Origin: Owenia fusiformis
Lineage: Eukaryota > Annelida > Polychaeta > Sabellida > Oweniidae
Direction of reading: 5' to 3'
DNA length: 60,000 nt
Assembly (NCBI GenBank): GCA_903813345.2
Contig: CAIIXF020000009.1
Location: forward strand, 8,056,030 to 8,116,029
Each line of letters starts with the position of its first letter. The stretch's first letter is position 1. The notes beneath the pieces are model-generated. The model did no database searches, had not been told where the DNA came from, and worked only from the letters and a program-made list of their open reading frames with translations. Below are positions 1-12,345 of the stretch, piece after piece. The position numbers and the translations under genes were made by a program.

Positions 1-1600
1 AACTCTTAAGAATGTTATCTTCGACTCCATTGGCTTAACATGGGGAAATCATCATATCGACTTTTCGAGACTTCAAACTGCAATAACTATGTAACCAGAA
101 GTTGGATTGAAATTTGCTTTAAAGATTCGGATTTCTGAGAAAAATCTACCCTTAATTCATAACTCGCGCATTAAATTGGGAGAACTTTTTATTTTGACCT
201 ACATTTCGGACACCATATCTCAAAAGTGGGGCAAAATACTTTCTGACGGCAAAAGGCTAACACTATAAGCACACTCTTTGCTACCTGTCTACAAAATTTG
301 GAAGCAAATCATCAAAGTGTAATGTCAGAATCGCAAAAATAAGGAAAAACTATGAATTTGACCTAGATTTTGACCTAGGCATTTTTGCGTCCAAATTTTA
401 AAGCTAGATAGCCTTCGAGGTCCCCTCCTTTTATAGGCTTTCAGAATATTAAGCTGTACTCAGTCTATATCTGGTATTTTACACTTCAAAAAAATCCTTT
501 TTCTCATTGACATAACATGGGGCACCAAATTTAGCGATTTTTGAGCTTTCAAAACGCCATAACTTTCGAACCGGTAGTCGGATCGAAATCTGGTTTGCAG
601 ATTCGGATTGCTGACAAAATTCTACCCCTAATTCATAACTCATACGTCAAATTTGGAATTTTTTTATTTTGACCTACTTTTTGGACACGCCATTACTTCC
701 GAACCGGAAGTCGGATCGAAATTTGGTTTGCAGATTCGGATTCCTGAGAAAATTCTACTCTTAATTCATAACTCAAACGTTGAATTTGGAGAACTTTTTA
801 TTTTGACCTACTTTTCGGACACCATATCTCAAAAGTGGGTCAAAATACTTTCTGACGGCAAAAGGCTAACACTATTAGCACATTCTTTGCAACCTGTATA
901 CAAAATTTTGAACTAAATTATTAAAGTGTAGTGTCAGAATCGTAAAAATAAGGAAAAACTATGAATTTGACCTAGATTTTGACCAAGGCATTTTGGTGTC
1001 CAAATTTGAAGCTATGTAGCTTTTGAGGTCCCCTTCTTTTATAAGCATTCATTATGATAAGCTGTACTCAGTCTATATCCTGTATTTTACACTTCGAAAA
1101 AGTCTTTTTTCCCATTGACTTAACATAGGCACCAAATTTAGCGATTTTTGAGCTTTCAAAACGCCATAACTTCCGAACCGGAAGTCCGATCCAAATTTGG
1201 TTTGCAGATTTGGATTCCTGAGACAATTCTACATCTTTGTCATAGCTCACACATTCGATTTGGAGCATGTTTAGGCGTGACCTACATTTCGGACGCCATA
1301 TCTCAAAATCGGTAAGAGTAATCAAAATTCTGATGTCATATCTTTGATTCGCCTTTTTCTAAGCTACACGATGAAAAAAAGATGAAGGAGTTACGAAGAA
1401 TATTGACGAAGATATGATGAAGAATGTTGAAAATGTAAGATTTGACCTAGTTCTTGACCTTTGACCTAGATAAAAATTTGACCTAATTTCCGAGAAAGCC
1501 GGGTACAGTCTTTAGTTAACCATGTAAGTTGGATTAAGTAAGCTGTTATAGTTGACGAGAAATTTGGTGAGGAGGAAGAAAAAAGAATAATAATAATAAC
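1..1600. repeat. Family A repeat block, first copy (window starts inside it)
   Basis: Diverged tandem copies of a unit of about 475 bp. Recurring anchors in order are a caaatttagcgatttttgag box (near 516 and 1131), a gccataacttccgaaccgga box, a gacaccatatctcaaaagtg box, a tgacctagattttgacc box and a 3' section ending in an (aat)n tract and ctag. The block from 1 to about 1600 is repeated at about 1733-3340 and again at about 15050-16640. The short reading frames in it are frame shadows of the repeat and match no protein family I know. Confidence 0.85.
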
Positions 1601-1740
1601 TAGACATGTAAATTGAACAAGTTCAATTTAAGACTCCAGATTTCACATTTTTTTTAAGCTGAGTCATCCAGAACTTGTAAGCTGAGTCATTCAGAATAAG
1701 CTGAGTCAGCTAGAATATAGACATTTAGACAACTTTTAAG
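1597..1740. repeat. Spacer with 9-bp-stem inverted repeat and 'gctgagtca' repeats
   Basis: After the (aat)n tract comes ctag, then an inverted repeat (aaattgaac / gttcaattt, 2-base loop), then an agactccagat box and three degenerate gctgagtcat units. The same spacer recurs at 14922-15060, immediately after the diverged 717-bp monomer. It therefore marks a repeated boundary module of the cluster. Confidence 0.7.
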
Positions 1741-3340
1741 AAGGCTATCTTCGACTCTATTAGCTTAACATGGGGATATCATCATATCGACTTTTCGAGA
1801 CTTCAAACCGCTATAACTATCTAACCAGAAGTTAGATCGAAATTTGGTTTAAAGATTCTGATTCCTGAGAAAATTCTACCCTTAATTCATAACTCATACG
1901 TTAAATTTTGATAATTTTTTATTTTGACCTACATTTCGGACACCATATCTCAAAAGTGGGTCAAAAAACTTTCTGACGGCAGAAGGCTAACACTATAAGC
2001 ACACTCTTTGCTACCTGTATACAAAATTTTGAAGCAAATCCTTAAAGTGTAATGTCAGAATCGCAAAAATAAGGAAAAACTATGAATTTGACCTAGATTT
2101 TGACCAAGGCATTTTTGCGTCCAAATTTTAAAGCTAGATAGCCTTCGAGGTCCCCTCCTTTTATAGGCTTTCAGAATATTAAGCTGTACTCAGTCTTTAT
2201 CTGGTATTTTACACTTCAAAAAATCCTTTTTCTCATTGACATAACATGGGGCACCAAATTTAGCGATTTTTGAGCTTTCAAAACCCCATAACTTTCGAAC
2301 CGGAAGTCGGATCGTAATTTGGTTTGCAGATTTGGATTCCTGACAAAATTCTTCCCCTAATCCATAACTCATACCTTAAATTTGGAATTTTTTTATTTTG
2401 ACCTACTTTTTGGACACGCCATAATTTCCGAACCGGTAGTCGGATCGAAATTTGGTTTGCAGATTCGGATTCCTGAGAAAATTCTACCCTTAATTTATAA
2501 CTCATACGTTGAATCTGGAGAACTTTTTATTTTGACCTACTTTTCGGACACCATATCTCAAAAGTGGGTCAAAATACTTTCTGACGGCAAAAGGCTAACA
2601 CTATTAGCACACTCTTTGCTACCCGTATACAAAATTTTGAAGTAAATTATTAAAGTGTAGTGTCAGAATCGTAAAAATAAGGAAAAACTATGAATTTGAC
2701 CTTGATTTTGACCTAGGCATTTTGGTGTCCATATTTTGAAGCTATGTAGCTTTTGAGGTCCCCTTCTTTTATAAGCATTCATTATGTTAAGCTGTACTCA
2801 GTCAATATCCTGTATTTTTCACTTCGAAAAAGTCTTTTTTCCCATTGACTTAACATAGGCACCAAATTTAGCGATTTTTGAGCTTTCAAAACGCCATAAC
2901 TTCCGAACCGGAAGTCCGATCCAAATTTGGTTTGCAGATTTGGATTCCTGAGAAAATTCTACATCTTTTTCATAGCTCACACATTCGATTTGGAGCATGT
3001 TTAGGCGTGACCTACATTTCGGACGCCGTATCTCAAAATCGGTAAGAGTAATCAAAATTCTGATGTCATATCTTTGATTCGCCTTTTTCTAAGCTACACG
3101 ATGAAAAAAAGATGAAGGAGTTACGAAGAATATTGACGAAGATATGATGAAGAATGTTGAAAATGTAAGATTTGACCTAGTTCTTGACCTTTGACCTAGA
3201 TAAAAATTTGACCTAATTTCCCAGAAAGCCGGTTCCAGTCTTTAGTTAACCATGTAAGTTGGATTAAGTAAGCTGTTATAGTTGACGAGAAATTTGGTGA
3301 GGAGGAAGAAAAAAGAATAATAATAATAACTAGATTTGTA
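1733..3340. repeat. Family A repeat block, second copy
   Basis: Near copy of the first block, with caaatttagcg boxes near 2255 and 2866. It ends in the gaggaggaag / (aat)n / ctag terminal section at about 3300-3325. It is also closely similar to 15050-16640, which points to a segmental duplication within the cluster. Confidence 0.85.
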
Positions 3341-3377
3341 AATTGAACAAAGTTCAATTTAAGACTCCAGATTGATT

Positions 3378-3590
3378 TACTTGAGTAAAGAGCTGAGTAA
3401 GTAACTGAGTAGGAAGCTGAGTAAGTAGATGATTAAGTAATTGAGTAAGTAGCTGAGTAGGTAGCTGAGTAAGCAGCTGAGCAGGTAGCTGAGTAGGTAG
3501 CTGAGTAGGTAGCTGAGTAAGTAGCTGAGTAGGTAGCTGAGTAGGTAGCTAAGTAGGTAGCCGAGTAGGTAAGTAGGTAGGTAAGTAGGA
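3378..3590. repeat. 12-bp minisatellite (gtaggtagctga type)
   Basis: Roughly 17 degenerate copies of a 12-bp unit such as gagtaggtagct. A second array of the same unit lies at 12108-12345. Both follow the agactccagatt boundary box, so they belong to the same composite module. Confidence 0.9.
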
Positions 3591-5400
3591 ATTTTTGACC
3601 GGAAGTCGGATTGAAATTTGGTTTGCAGATTTAGATTCCTGAGAAAATTCTACCCTTAATTCATAACTCATTTTATTTTGACCTACTTTACGGACACCAT
3701 ATCTCAAAAGTGGGTCAAAATACTCTCTGACGGCAAAAGGCTAACACTATTAGCACACTCTTTGCTACCTGTATACAAAATTTTGAAGCAAATCCTAAAA
3801 GTGTAGTGCCAGAATCGCAAAAATAAGGAAAAACTATGAATTTGACCTAGATTTTGACCTAGGCATTTTGGTGTCCAAATATTGAAACTAGGTAGCTTTT
3901 GAGGTCCCCTTCTTTTATAGGAATTCATTATCTTAAGCTGTACTCAATCTATATCTCATATTTTACACTTCAAAAAAATCTTTTTTCCTTGACTTTCTAT
4001 CAGGATAACATCAGATCGATTTTTCTCGAAATTTCAAAACGCCATAACTTTCAAACCGGAAGTCGGATCGAAATCTGATTTAAAGATTCGGATTCCTGAC
4101 AAAATTCTACCCCTTATTCATAACTCATACGTTAAATTTGGCGAATTTTTATTTTGACCTACTTTTCGGACACCATATCTCAAAAGTGGGTCAAAATACT
4201 CTCTGACGGCAAAAGGCTAACACTATTAGCCCACTCTTTGCTACCTGTATACAAAATTTCGAAGCAAATCCTAAAAGTGTAGTGCCAGAATCGCAAAAAT
4301 AAGGAAAAACTATGTATTTGACCTAGATTTTGACCTAGGGATTTTGGTGTCCAAATTTTAAAGCTAGATAGCCTTCGAGGTCTCTTCTTTTATAGACTTT
4401 CAGAATCTTAAGCTGTACTCAGTCTTTATCTGGTATTTTACACTTCAAAAAAATCTTTTTTCTCATTGACATAACATGGGGCACCAAATTTAGCGATTTT
4501 TGAGCTTTCAAAACGCCATAACTTCCAAACCGAAAGTCGGATTGAAATTTGGTTTGCAGATTCGGATTCCTGGGAAAATTCTACCCTTAATTCGTAGCTC
4601 ATATGTTAAATTTGGAGAACTTTTTATTTTGACCTACTTTTCGGACACCATATCTCAAAAGTGGGTCAAAATACTTTCTGACGGCAAAAGGCTAACACTA
4701 TTAGCACACTCTCTGCTACCTGTATACAAAATTTTGAATCAAATTATTAAAGTGTAGTGTCAGAATCGCAAAAATAAGAAAATACTATAAATTTGACCTA
4801 GATTTTGACCTAGGCATTTTGCTGTCCAAATTTTAAAGCTAGATAGCATTCGAGGTCCCCTTCTTTTATAGGCTTTCATTATGTTAAGCTGTACTCAGTC
4901 TATATCTCGTATTTAACACTTCGAAGAAGTCTTTTTCCCCATTGACTTAACATGGGGCGCCAAATTTAGCGATTTTGAGATTTAAAAACGCAATAACTTC
5001 CGAACCGGAAGTCGGATTGAAATTTTGTTTGCAGATTTGGATTCCTGAGATAATTCTACACTTATTTGATAATTCACACGTTGAATTTGGAGGAGTTTTT
5101 ATGTTCTGACCTACTTTTCGGACGTCATTTCTCAAAATCGGTAAGAGTAATCAAAAAACGATTTGCCTTTCGGAATTAGCTTTTTATCTGAGCTACATGA
5201 TGAAAAAAAACCGGAGCCAAAATACTGAAGGACGACTGAGAAAACTTGTAAAATAGTGAAAACCCACGATTTGACCTAGTTTTTGACCTTTGACCTAGAT
5301 AAACATTTGACCTAATTTCCCAGAAACTAGGTTTCATTACCTAGTTGACTATGTTAGCAGATTTAAGTAAGTTCTTCTAGTTGCTGAGAAAAAGTGTTCG
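3591..5400. repeat. Family A repeat block
   Basis: About four partly truncated family A units, with caaatttagcg boxes near 4487 and 4961. The block ends in a copy of the tttgacctagatttgaccta terminal section at about 5265-5400. Confidence 0.8.
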
Positions 5401-5402
5401 GA

Positions 5403-5438
<36 letters not shown>
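5401..5438. repeat. (gaaa)n microsatellite
   Basis: About nine to ten gaaa units at the end of the family A terminal section. The position matches the (aat)n tracts in other copies. Confidence 0.95.
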
Positions 5439-5445
5439 ATAATAG

Positions 5446-5594
5446 GAAAACTGGCAAAAGCAATAGACTCCAGATTTTCATCTGGAGTCTAATAAGAAAA
5501 CTGGCAAAAGCAATAGACTCCAGATTTTCATCTGGAGTCTAATAAGAAGAAAACTGGCAAAAGCAATAGACTCCAGATTTTCATCTGGAGTCTA
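5446..5594. repeat. Three ~50-bp hairpin units preceding the 717-bp array
   Basis: Three direct copies of a unit containing a perfect inverted repeat (agactccagat / atctggagtct, 4-base loop), each preceded by aaaactggcaaaagcaat. Two-copy versions occur at 14098-14204, before the diverged 717-bp monomer, and at 16669-16772, at the end of the whole cluster. Confidence 0.9.
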
Positions 5595-8500
5595 ATAATA
5601 GGATTTGCCCATACGCGTATAGAGGGAAATGGCTCTACGGACGCTCTGAGGGCCTATAATGGTCGATTAAAGGTCGGGGAATCTAGGGAGGTAGTTGGGG
5701 AGAATGCCTGGCTCGTGCTTCGCGGATCCGTCGAGGTCAAAAAATAGTCCTTCAAAAAAGAGGCCTTCCAGACGTCCATACAGAGCTTTCGACGTAGATT
5801 CGAGCAGCGTACGTGTCGTTCTACATTCCGCAATCGTTAGTTGGACGAAGGGAAACGTTGTTTTAGAAATGCTCTAGTCATCGTCCGGGCCTATTTTCTT
5901 TCAAATGTCTGTTGTTCGCAGAGATACGTATACATGGTGTATACCAGGTGTCGTCTAGATATACGGCAACGGTGGCCCGTACGCGAACTTCAAACGCGTA
6001 TATCTCGATAACTAATGGTCGGATTGAAATTTGGTTCACTGTTTTTTTAACGCTCGGAAAACTGTCTTTCCGACCAGCTAGTTTTCCTCCGATTCTGACT
6101 TCTTAAGGAGGCCCGAGAGGCCGAAATAGCGGAAATGCAGATTTCGACCTAGATTTCGACCTTTGACCCAGATAAGGATTTGACCTAATTTCCCACCAAC
6201 TACGCCTAGCCCCCTAACAACGTGTATGAGTAGATTTATCCAAATATCTCTCGTTGGCGAGAACGTGTGTGAGGAGGATTTTTGCTTTTTGCACATACGA
6301 AAGCAAAAATCATAATAGGATTTGCCCATACGCGTATAGAGGGAAATGGCTCTACGGACGCTCTGAGGGCCTATAATGGTCGATTAAAGGTCGGGGAATC
6401 TAGGGAGGTAGTTGGGGAGAATGCCTGGCTCGTGCTTCGCGGATCCGTCGAGGTCAAAAAATAGTCCTTCAAAAAAGAGGCCTTCCAGACGTCCATACAG
6501 AGCTTTCGACGTAGATTCGAGCAGCGTACGTGTCGTTCTACATTCCGCAATCGTTAGTTGGACGAAGGGAAACGTTGTTTTAGAAATGCTCTAGTCATCG
6601 TCCGGGCCTATTTTCTTTCAAATGTCTGTTGTTCGCAGAGATACGTATACATGGTGTATACCAGGTGTCGTCTAGATATACGGCAACGGTGGCCCGTACG
6701 CGAACTTCAAACGCGTATATCTCGATAACTAATGGTCGGATTGAAATTTGGTTCACTGTTTTTTTAACGCTCGGAAAACTGTCTTTCCGACCAGCTAGTT
6801 TTCCTCCGATTCTGACTTCTTAAGGAGGCCCGAGAGGCCGAAATAGCGGAAATGCAGATTTCGACCTAGATTTCGACCTTTGACCCAGATAAGGATTTGA
6901 CCTAATTTCCCACCAACTACGCCTAGCCCCCTAACAACGTGTATGAGTAGATTTATCCAAATATCTCTCGTTGGCGAGAACGTGTGTGAGGAGGATTTTT
7001 GCTTTTTGCACATACGAAAGCAAAAATCATAATAGGATTTGCCCATACGCGTATAGAGGGAAATGGCTCTACGGACGCTCTGAGGGCCTATAATGGTCGA
7101 TTAAAGGTCGGGGAATCTAGGGAGGTAGTTGGGGAGAATGCCTGGCTCGTGCTTCGCGGATCCGTCGAGGTCAAAAAATAGTCCTTCAAAAAAGAGGCCT
7201 TCCAGACGTCCATACAGAGCTTTCGACGTAGATTCGAGCAGCGTACGTGTCGTTCTACATTCCGCAATCGTTAGTTGGACGAAGGGAAACGTTGTTTTAG
7301 AAATGCTCTAGTCATCGTCCGGGCCTATTTTCTTTCAAATGTCTGTTGTTCGCAGAGATACGTATACATGGTGTATACCAGGTGTCGTCTAGATATACGG
7401 CAACGGTGGCCCGTACGCGAACTTCAAACGCGTATATCTCGATAACTAATGGTCGGATTGAAATTTGGTTCACTGTTTTTTTAACGCTCGGAAAACTGTC
7501 TTTCCGACCAGCTAGTTTTCCTCCGATTCTGACTTCTTAAGGAGGCCCGAGAGGCCGAAATAGCGGAAATGCAGATTTCGACCTAGATTTCGACCTTTGA
7601 CCCAGATAAGGATTTGACCTAATTTCCCACCAACTACGCCTAGCCCCCTAACAACGTGTATGAGTAGATTTATCCAAATATCTCTCGTTGGCGAGAACGT
7701 GTGTGAGGAGGATTTTTGCTTTTTGCACATACGAAAGCAAAAATCATAATAGGATTTGCCCATACGCGTATAGAGGGAAATGGCTCTACGGACGCTCTGA
7801 GGGCCTATAATGGTCGATTAAAGGTCGGGGAATCTAGGGAGGTAGTTGGGGAGAATGCCTGGCTCGTGCTTCGCGGATCCGTCGAGGTCAAAAAATAGTC
7901 CTTCAAAAAAGAGGCCTTCCAGACGTCCATACAGAGCTTTCGACGTAGATTCGAGCAGCGTACGTGTCGTTCTACATTCCGCAATCGTTAGTTGGACGAA
8001 GGGAAACGTTGTTTTAGAAATGCTCTAGTCATCGTCCGGGCCTATTTTCTTTCAAATGTCTGTTGTTCGCAGAGATACGTATACATGGTGTATACCAGGT
8101 GTCGTCTAGATATACGGCAACGGTGGCCCGTACGCGAACTTCAAACGCGTATATCTCGATAACTAATGGTCGGATTGAAATTTGGTTCACTGTTTTTTTA
8201 ACGCTCGGAAAACTGTCTTTCCGACCAGCTAGTTTTCCTCCGATTCTGACTTCTTAAGGAGGCCCGAGAGGCCGAAATAGCGGAAATGCAGATTTCGACC
8301 TAGATTTCGACCTTTGACCCAGATAAGGATTTGACCTAATTTCCCACCAACTACGCCTAGCCCCCTAACAACGTGTATGAGTAGATTTATCCAAATATCT
8401 CTCGTTGGCGAGAACGTGTGTGAGGAGGATTTTTGCTTTTTGCACATACGAAAGCAAAAATCATAATAGGATTTGCCCATACGCGTATAGAGGGAAATGG

Positions 8501-11500
8501 CTCTACGGACGCTCTGAGGGCCTATAATGGTCGATTAAAGGTCGGGGAATCTAGGGAGGTAGTTGGGGAGAATGCCTGGCTCGTGCTTCGCGGATCCGTC
8601 GAGGTCAAAAAATAGTCCTTCAAAAAAGAGGCCTTCCAGACGTCCATACAGAGCTTTCGACGTAGATTCGAGCAGCGTACGTGTCGTTCTACATTCCGCA
8701 ATCGTTAGTTGGACGAAGGGAAACGTTGTTTTAGAAATGCTCTAGTCATCGTCCGGGCCTATTTTCTTTCAAATGTCTGTTGTTCGCAGAGATACGTATA
8801 CATGGTGTATACCAGGTGTCGTCTAGATATACGGCAACGGTGGCCCGTACGCGAACTTCAAACGCGTATATCTCGATAACTAATGGTCGGATTGAAATTT
8901 GGTTCACTGTTTTTTTAACGCTCGGAAAACTGTCTTTCCGACCAGCTAGTTTTCCTCCGATTCTGACTTCTTAAGGAGGCCCGAGAGGCCGAAATAGCGG
9001 AAATGCAGATTTCGACCTAGATTTCGACCTTTGACCCAGATAAGGATTTGACCTAATTTCCCACCAACTACGCCTAGCCCCCTAACAACGTGTATGAGTA
9101 GATTTATCCAAATATCTCTCGTTGGCGAGAACGTGTGTGAGGAGGATTTTTGCTTTTTGCACATACGAAAGCAAAAATCATAATAGGATTTGCCCATACG
9201 CGTATAGAGGGAAATGGCTCTACGGACGCTCTGAGGGCCTATAATGGTCGATTAAAGGTCGGGGAATCTAGGGAGGTAGTTGGGGAGAATGCCTGGCTCG
9301 TGCTTCGCGGATCCGTCGAGGTCAAAAAATAGTCCTTCAAAAAAGAGGCCTTCCAGACGTCCATACAGAGCTTTCGACGTAGATTCGAGCAGCGTACGTG
9401 TCGTTCTACATTCCGCAATCGTTAGTTGGACGAAGGGAAACGTTGTTTTAGAAATGCTCTAGTCATCGTCCGGGCCTATTTTCTTTCAAATGTCTGTTGT
9501 TCGCAGAGATACGTATACATGGTGTATACCAGGTGTCGTCTAGATATACGGCAACGGTGGCCCGTACGCGAACTTCAAACGCGTATATCTCGATAACTAA
9601 TGGTCGGATTGAAATTTGGTTCACTGTTTTTTTAACGCTCGGAAAACTGTCTTTCCGACCAGCTAGTTTTCCTCCGATTCTGACTTCTTAAGGAGGCCCG
9701 AGAGGCCGAAATAGCGGAAATGCAGATTTCGACCTAGATTTCGACCTTTGACCCAGATAAGGATTTGACCTAATTTCCCACCAACTACGCCTAGCCCCCT
9801 AACAACGTGTATGAGTAGATTTATCCAAATATCTCTCGTTGGCGAGAACGTGTGTGAGGAGGATTTTTGCTTTTTGCACATACGAAAGCAAAAATCATAA
9901 TAGGATTTGCCCATACGCGTATAGAGGGAAATGGCTCTACGGACGCTCTGAGGGCCTATAATGGTCGATTAAAGGTCGGGGAATCTAGGGAGGTAGTTGG
10001 GGAGAATGCCTGGCTCGTGCTTCGCGGATCCGTCGAGGTCAAAAAATAGTCCTTCAAAAAAGAGGCCTTCCAGACGTCCATACAGAGCTTTCGACGTAGA
10101 TTCGAGCAGCGTACGTGTCGTTCTACATTCCGCAATCGTTAGTTGGACGAAGGGAAACGTTGTTTTAGAAATGCTCTAGTCATCGTCCGGGCCTATTTTC
10201 TTTCAAATGTCTGTTGTTCGCAGAGATACGTATACATGGTGTATACCAGGTGTCGTCTAGATATACGGCAACGGTGGCCCGTACGCGAACTTCAAACGCG
10301 TATATCTCGATAACTAATGGTCGGATTGAAATTTGGTTCACTGTTTTTTTAACGCTCGGAAAACTGTCTTTCCGACCAGCTAGTTTTCCTCCGATTCTGA
10401 CTTCTTAAGGAGGCCCGAGAGGCCGAAATAGCGGAAATGCAGATTTCGACCTAGATTTCGACCTTTGACCCAGATAAGGATTTGACCTAATTTCCCACCA
10501 ACTACGCCTAGCCCCCTAACAACGTGTATGAGTAGATTTATCCAAATATCTCTCGTTGGCGAGAACGTGTGTGAGGAGGATTTTTGCTTTTTGCACATAC
10601 GAAAGCAAAAATCATAATAGGATTTGCCCATACGCGTATAGAGGGAAATGGCTCTACGGACGCTCTGAGGGCCTATAATGGTCGATTAAAGGTCGGGGAA
10701 TCTAGGGAGGTAGTTGGGGAGAATGCCTGGCTCGTGCTTCGCGGATCCGTCGAGGTCAAAAAATAGTCCTTCAAAAAAGAGGCCTTCCAGACGTCCATAC
10801 AGAGCTTTCGACGTAGATTCGAGCAGCGTACGTGTCGTTCTACATTCCGCAATCGTTAGTTGGACGAAGGGAAACGTTGTTTTAGAAATGCTCTAGTCAT
10901 CGTCCGGGCCTATTTTCTTTCAAATGTCTGTTGTTCGCAGAGATACGTATACATGGTGTATACCAGGTGTCGTCTAGATATACGGCAACGGTGGCCCGTA
11001 CGCGAACTTCAAACGCGTATATCTCGATAACTAATGGTCGGATTGAAATTTGGTTCACTGTTTTTTTAACGCTCGGAAAACTGTCTTTCCGACCAGCTAG
11101 TTTTCCTCCGATTCTGACTTCTTAAGGAGGCCCGAGAGGCCGAAATAGCGGAAATGCAGATTTCGACCTAGATTTCGACCTTTGACCCAGATAAGGATTT
11201 GACCTAATTTCCCACCAACTACGCCTAGCCCCCTAACAACGTGTATGAGTAGATTTATCCAAATATCTCTCGTTGGCGAGAACGTGTGTGAGGAGGATTT
11301 TTGCTTTTTGCACATACGAAAGCAAAAATCATAATAGGATTTGCCCATACGCGTATAGAGGGAAATGGCTCTACGGACGCTCTGAGGGCCTATAATGGTC
11401 GATTAAAGGTCGGGGAATCTAGGGAGGTAGTTGGGGAGAATGCCTGGCTCGTGCTTCGCGGATCCGTCGAGGTCAAAAAATAGTCCTTCAAAAAAGAGGC

Positions 11501-12047
11501 CTTCCAGACGTCCATACAGAGCTTTCGACGTAGATTCGAGCAGCGTACGTGTCGTTCTACATTCCGCAATCGTTAGTTGGACGAAGGGAAACGTTGTTTT
11601 AGAAATGCTCTAGTCATCGTCCGGGCCTATTTTCTTTCAAATGTCTGTTGTTCGCAGAGATACGTATACATGGTGTATACCAGGTGTCGTCTAGATATAC
11701 GGCAACGGTGGCCCGTACGCGAACTTCAAACGCGTATATCTCGATAACTAATGGTCGGATTGAAATTTGGTTCACTGTTTTTTTAACGCTCGGAAAACTG
11801 TCTTTCCGACCAGCTAGTTTTCCTCCGATTCTGACTTCTTAAGGAGGCCCGAGAGGCCGAAATAGCGGAAATGCAGATTTCGACCTAGATTTCGACCTTT
11901 GACCCAGATAAGGATTTGACCTAATTTCCCACCAACTACGCCTAGCCCCCTAACAACGTGTATGAGTAGATTTATCCAAATATCTCTCGTTGGCGAGAAC
12001 GTGTGTGAGGAGGATTTTTGCTTTTTGCACATACGAAAGCAAAAATC
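5595..12047. repeat. 717-bp satellite, nine head-to-tail copies
   Basis: The period is exactly 717 bp and the block is 6453 bp, nine full units; I saw no differences between copies by eye. The base composition is visibly richer in GC and CpG than the flanking family A DNA. Each unit starts ataataggatttgcccatac and ends in a hairpin (gatttttgcttt / aaagcaaaaatc, 11-base loop). Frames of 60-83 codons recur in every unit, but they overlap on both strands and resemble no known family, so I do not call them genes. Assembly collapse or expansion of such an array is a real risk. Confidence 0.95.
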
Positions 12048-12107
12048 ACTAGATTTGTGAAATTGAACAAGTTCAATTTAAGACTCCAGATTTATTTTAC
12101 CTAGATA
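12048..12107. repeat. Boundary module after the 717-bp array
   Basis: The last unit ends in caaaaatca and is followed by ctag, the ttgaac / gttcaa inverted repeat and the agactccagat box. The same sequence of elements follows the single monomer at 14921. Confidence 0.7.
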
Positions 12108-12345
12108 GATCAGTAAAGAGCTGAGTAAGTAACTGAGTAATTAGCTGAGTAAGTACCTTAGTAGTAGTTGAGTAAGTAGCTGAGTAAGTAACTGAGTAAA
12201 AAGCTGAGTAGGTAGCTGAGTAAGTAGCTGAGTAAGTACCTGAGTTAGTAGCTGAGTAAGTTGCTAAGTAAGTAATAACTAATTAAGTAATTGAGTAAGT
12301 AGTCAAATAAGTAGCTGAGTAGGTAGAGAGGTAAAGTAGGGTATG
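12108..12345. repeat. 12-bp minisatellite, second array
   Basis: Degenerate gtaagtagctga units, the same family as 3378-3590, here more diverged. Confidence 0.85.

Noticed and set aside
5695-12032. Recurring 60-, 64- and 83-codon frames in the 717-bp units
   Set aside because: They overlap each other on both strands, match no family I know and recur only because the DNA unit is repeated.
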